Positions 61,395-64,000 of a stretch of DNA of 64,000 bases are shown piece after piece. The position numbers and the translations under genes were made by a program. Positions within the stretch are counted from its first letter, which is position 1, and each line of letters starts with the position of its first letter. The DNA is from Cryptomeria japonica (taxonomy: Eukaryota; Streptophyta; Pinopsida; Cupressales; Cupressaceae): the NCBI RefSeq assembly GCF_030272615.1, contig NC_081415.1, positions 417,414,757 through 417,478,756 on the forward strand, read 5' to 3'. The notes below the pieces were generated by a model. That model made no database searches. It saw only the letters and a program-made list of their open reading frames with translations, and had not been told where the DNA came from.

Positions 61395-62783
61395 TGATGC
61401 CCTGCAAAGTTGACGAGGTTAGCAAATGACAAACAACACATGAAAACCAAAAGATCGTTAGTGTTAGTCAATTAAAAACTAATCTAAAAAGGCATACCAA
61501 GAGAGACACTAAAAACATGCTAATATATCTAACTAAAGAAACAAAGATAATGAGACATCTCCAAATGCCTCTTAGCATGGTCTTGGCTCCTTTCTCCCTT
61601 GTTCCTCTCCTCTCCAAGTTCCAAAATAGTGTAGCTCTCAACAGCTTTTTGCACTATGGATGCTTATGGAGGATTGAGATTGTAGTATTGTGCTTCAAAT
61701 GTGAAATGAAAAGCTAATACTATGCTATTGATGCTAAAATGATTGATTTTATCAAAAAGACAAGATATTAGATAATTATGCTAAAACGCTCTCTAAAAAT
61801 GCCTATAGCTTAAATGCATACAAGTTTTCAAGATCTGGATTATGAAGAAATGGGCTCTATTTATAGGAAAAATGGAGCAATGGATGGTTGAGATTGAGAA
61901 ATCTCAACAAGGGTTAGGATTGAATGATTTCAAATCCATGTGAGGGCTTTCAACCCAATCCCAAGATGACAAGTGTCAATGTGAGATAGGTTGAGAGGGG
62001 AGGGAATAAGCATTAAATGCCTGATATGACCTTGGGATTTAAAGTCAAGGTTGGTTGAATGAATAAACTCTTTATTCAAAGAATATAGCTTTTATCCAAT
62101 GGATAAACTCTTGTGCAAATGTGAAATGGATGAATATGGTCAAAACAATAAATGTTTGGGGAGATAAGTTTGAAATAACCATAAATGGTTATGTAAGAGC
62201 CATAAATGGTCATGTAAGAGCCATTAGTGGTCTTGAAAGACTTTGGGGGTTAATTTGTTGAACACACAAAGCATTAAATGCTTTTCAAAGACTTTGGAGT
62301 CTTTGAGAAGTGACTCCATTTTGTTTAGGAATGTGACAATAATTAGGGGATGGATTAGGCTAATTAGGAAGGGGTTAGAAGAATCTAGAAGGGGATTAGA
62401 TTTTGCAAGTGGATTTGGTGGGTGAGGGAAAATAAGATTTTATTAAAATAAAAATTTATTTATTTCAATAAATGTGTGCAAGTTGCATTTGTAGGAAAAT
62501 GCAAGTGGGGTGGGGATAATAATTTAAATAAATATTTTATTTAATTTATTTAAAAGAGGAAAAGGGGATTTAATTAAATAAATAGATTTTATTTATTTAA
62601 TTGATTTGTATTTGGTTTAATGAATTAATTAAAATAAATTGAATAATTTATTTAATTAATAGAAGAATGTTTTGGGGATGAATTAATTAAATATTAATTT
62701 AATTAACTAGTGGCTAGTGGATTTTTAATCAAATAAATAGCGAATATTTATTTAATTAAGCTGGACAGATTTGTGTGACTACA
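61395..62783 (-). mobile_element. LTR of a fourth element, entering the chromovirus LTR
   Basis: The edge at 61395 is sharp because homology to the chromovirus LTR stops there. The sequence runs TGATGCCCTG to GTGTGACTACA (1389 bp) with TG/CA ends, and a purine tract on the minus strand (CTCAAAGAGGGGCAAA, 62784-62799) follows directly. So this is the 3' LTR of a minus-strand element whose interior continues past 64000. The target duplication should be GATTA (61390-61394), which cannot be checked here. Inside, three imperfect copies of an AAGAGCCATAAATGGT-type word occur at about 62170-62235. Confidence 0.75.
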
Positions 62784-62799
62784 TTTGCCCCTCTTTGAG
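62784..62799 (-). promoter_or_regulatory. Polypurine tract of the fourth element
   Basis: The minus strand reads CTCAAAGAGGGGCAAA next to the LTR start TGTAGTCACAC. This supports both the boundary and the orientation. Confidence 0.75.
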
Positions 62800-64000
62800 A
62801 CGGTGCGGTTTATCGCGCCGTTTCAAAGAAAGAAAAACTAGTGTGAAGAAATGCCCCATAAAATGTAAATTTAATGGGTGGTATGCCCCCTCGAGAGATG
62901 GGCCAAAAAATTTCAAAAAATCAGGTGATCTCTCGAAAAATCGGGCGATCTCTCGAAAAATAATGAAAATTGGCAGAGTGGTAGAAGAGAAGGAGTTAGC
63001 AATGTGGGTGAAAAATAGAAGAAAACGGGGGAAGAATGGAGAAAAGGGGGGTTCAGAAAGTTCACGGGGACCACGACGATGAGCGTGGAGAAGTTACGGT
63101 AACGACGAAGGGTATAAATGGGGTGAAAGGGGTGAAAACAGGATCATTTGTGACCATGACCAGTTGAAAATGAGAGCTCTGATAGTGATGTTTGGAGGAG
63201 CGAGCAGCAGCTAGGATGTCGATTCCGATCATCGAGCATAGATTCGAGCGAGTGCGACGGTTCCAACGTCCAGATGACTATGGACCAGTGGTACGCAAAT
63301 TTGAGAACTTAATTTTTTTGCATTTTTGATAGGTTTTTAGCTGAGTCCAAGTCAAGTCGGAGCAAGAGCGCTGGAACTATGGTTTTGGCGCTTTTGCTCC
63401 ATAAACTAGCACTATTGTGCCGCAATGGCGCTATTGTACCATTGTTTGAGCGCTTTTGATCAGTATTAGCGCTATTGTATGCAAGTTTTAGCGCTTTTGG
63501 TTAAGTAGTGCTATTGTGGGCTTAATTGAGCGCTATTGATGTCAAGTAGCGCTATTGTGTAGTTATTTTAGTGCTTTTGCAGTTTGAGCACTTTTGTATA
63601 GCTAATTGAGCACTTTTGTTAGGGTTGTAGCGCTATTGTTGAGAAACTAGCGTTGTTGTTGGTAAAATAGCGCTTTTGCCTTAGGATTAAAAGATACCCC
63701 AGTTTGGATGAAGAAAATCTCCCGATGCCAATGATTGATGGATGGCGAGGTGAAGTGGGAGTTGTTTTGAACCATAGCAACCTGATGAGACTTAGGTCAT
63801 TTGTTAAGATAAATTCTCGTTGAAGTCTAGGTGGCCATGATTGCTTACCTGTTAAGACCCGAAGATACTTGATCAAAGTATCTGTTGATAGTCTAGGTTT
63901 AAACTTAAGAAAGTTTGAAAACAAAACAACTGATGGTGATTGATGAATGTCCATGTGCAGGAGGAGCTACGCATGTTGTAGTTACGTGAGCACCATCTTG
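62800..64000 (-). other. 3' interior of the fourth element, no recognised gene
   Basis: No pol-type motif is seen on either strand up to the window edge. A 25 bp repeat (GATCTCTCGAAAAATC-type) occurs two to three times at about 62920-62965, and a 20 bp-phased minisatellite lies at 63368-63680. Open frames 62771-63082 (plus) and 63619-63954 (minus) have no recognisable domain. The gene-bearing part, if any, lies outside the window. Confidence 0.45.
63368..63680. repeat. AGCGCT(A/T)TTG minisatellite, 16 copies phased at 20 bp
   Basis: The word GCGC(T)(A/T)TTG, with variants GTGC, GCAC and GCGT, starts at 63368, 63388, 63409, 63428, 63450, 63469, 63491, 63508, 63530, 63549, 63571, 63588, 63610, 63630, 63650 and 63670. 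Mean spacing is 20.1 bp, often alternating 19 and 22. The spacer sequences are poorly conserved, while the AGCGCT palindrome and its phase are kept. Confidence 0.85.

Noticed and set aside
1-64000. tRNA or rRNA genes
   Set aside because: I saw only tRNA-complementary primer sites (12 bases) and no cloverleaf or rRNA sequence.

Overview
This is a stretch of large, repeat-dominated plant nuclear DNA, most likely from a gymnosperm and probably a conifer. It is AT-rich and I recognise no intact host gene in 64 kb. It holds giant LTR retrotransposons, a decayed endogenous pararetrovirus (Caulimoviridae-like), LINE fragments, a kilobase-scale tandem array and about 3 kb of degenerate telomere-like repeat. 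Very long LTRs, endogenous caulimovirids and long interstitial telomere-like tracts are all described for conifers; the assignment is an inference, since there is no host gene to test it.

Left part. 1-3410 is AT-rich, with a small GC-rich palindromic island at about 2.03-2.32 kb, and may be the end of a plus-strand LTR element. 3411-4886 is a LINE ORF1 in one reading frame with five internal stops. About 5.42-13.34 kb is a tandem array of a unit of about 1.29 kb: six full-length copies after one internally deleted copy. Each unit carries two related hairpins.

Middle part. An endogenous caulimovirid on the plus strand occupies 13480-13898 and 26304 to about 31.6 kb (movement-protein-like, coat-protein-like, protease, RT and RNase H regions). 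It is split by a 12.4 kb LTR element (13899-26303) with a 5 bp AGGAG target-site duplication. That element has two LTRs of about 4.34 kb and a non-coding 3.7 kb interior with a tRNA-iMet primer-binding site and a polypurine tract. This is the architecture of a LARD (large retrotransposon derivative). Next come a TTTAGTCAT minisatellite, a LINE RNase H remnant (33.2-33.8 kb, minus strand), unassigned sequence, and an older Copia-like LTR fragment (36.1-37.5 kb).

Right part. A Ty3/Gypsy chromovirus on the minus strand starts at 37476 and has LTRs of about 3.7 kb. Its pol is interrupted by a non-autonomous Copia-like element (43206-49786, target-site duplication TCCAC). This element has a gag remnant but no recognisable pol. 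Instead it holds a 1068-codon frame of unknown function, broken by three stops. The chromovirus's right-hand LTR is interrupted by a 5.4 kb insertion (55812-61258) that begins with a 76 bp-armed hairpin and contains the telomere-like tract. It is interrupted again at 61395 by a fourth LTR element, which runs off the window and has a minisatellite phased at 20 bp in its interior.

The window therefore reads as a nested insertion history. The virus, the LINEs and the 36 kb LTR fragment are the oldest layers. The LARD and the chromovirus entered them. The Copia-like element, the hairpin-led insertion and the fourth LTR element then entered the chromovirus. All four bounded LTR elements lie on the minus strand. 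Every recognisable protein-coding unit is damaged, so the sequence shows remains and parasites of parasites, not a working operon or pathway.
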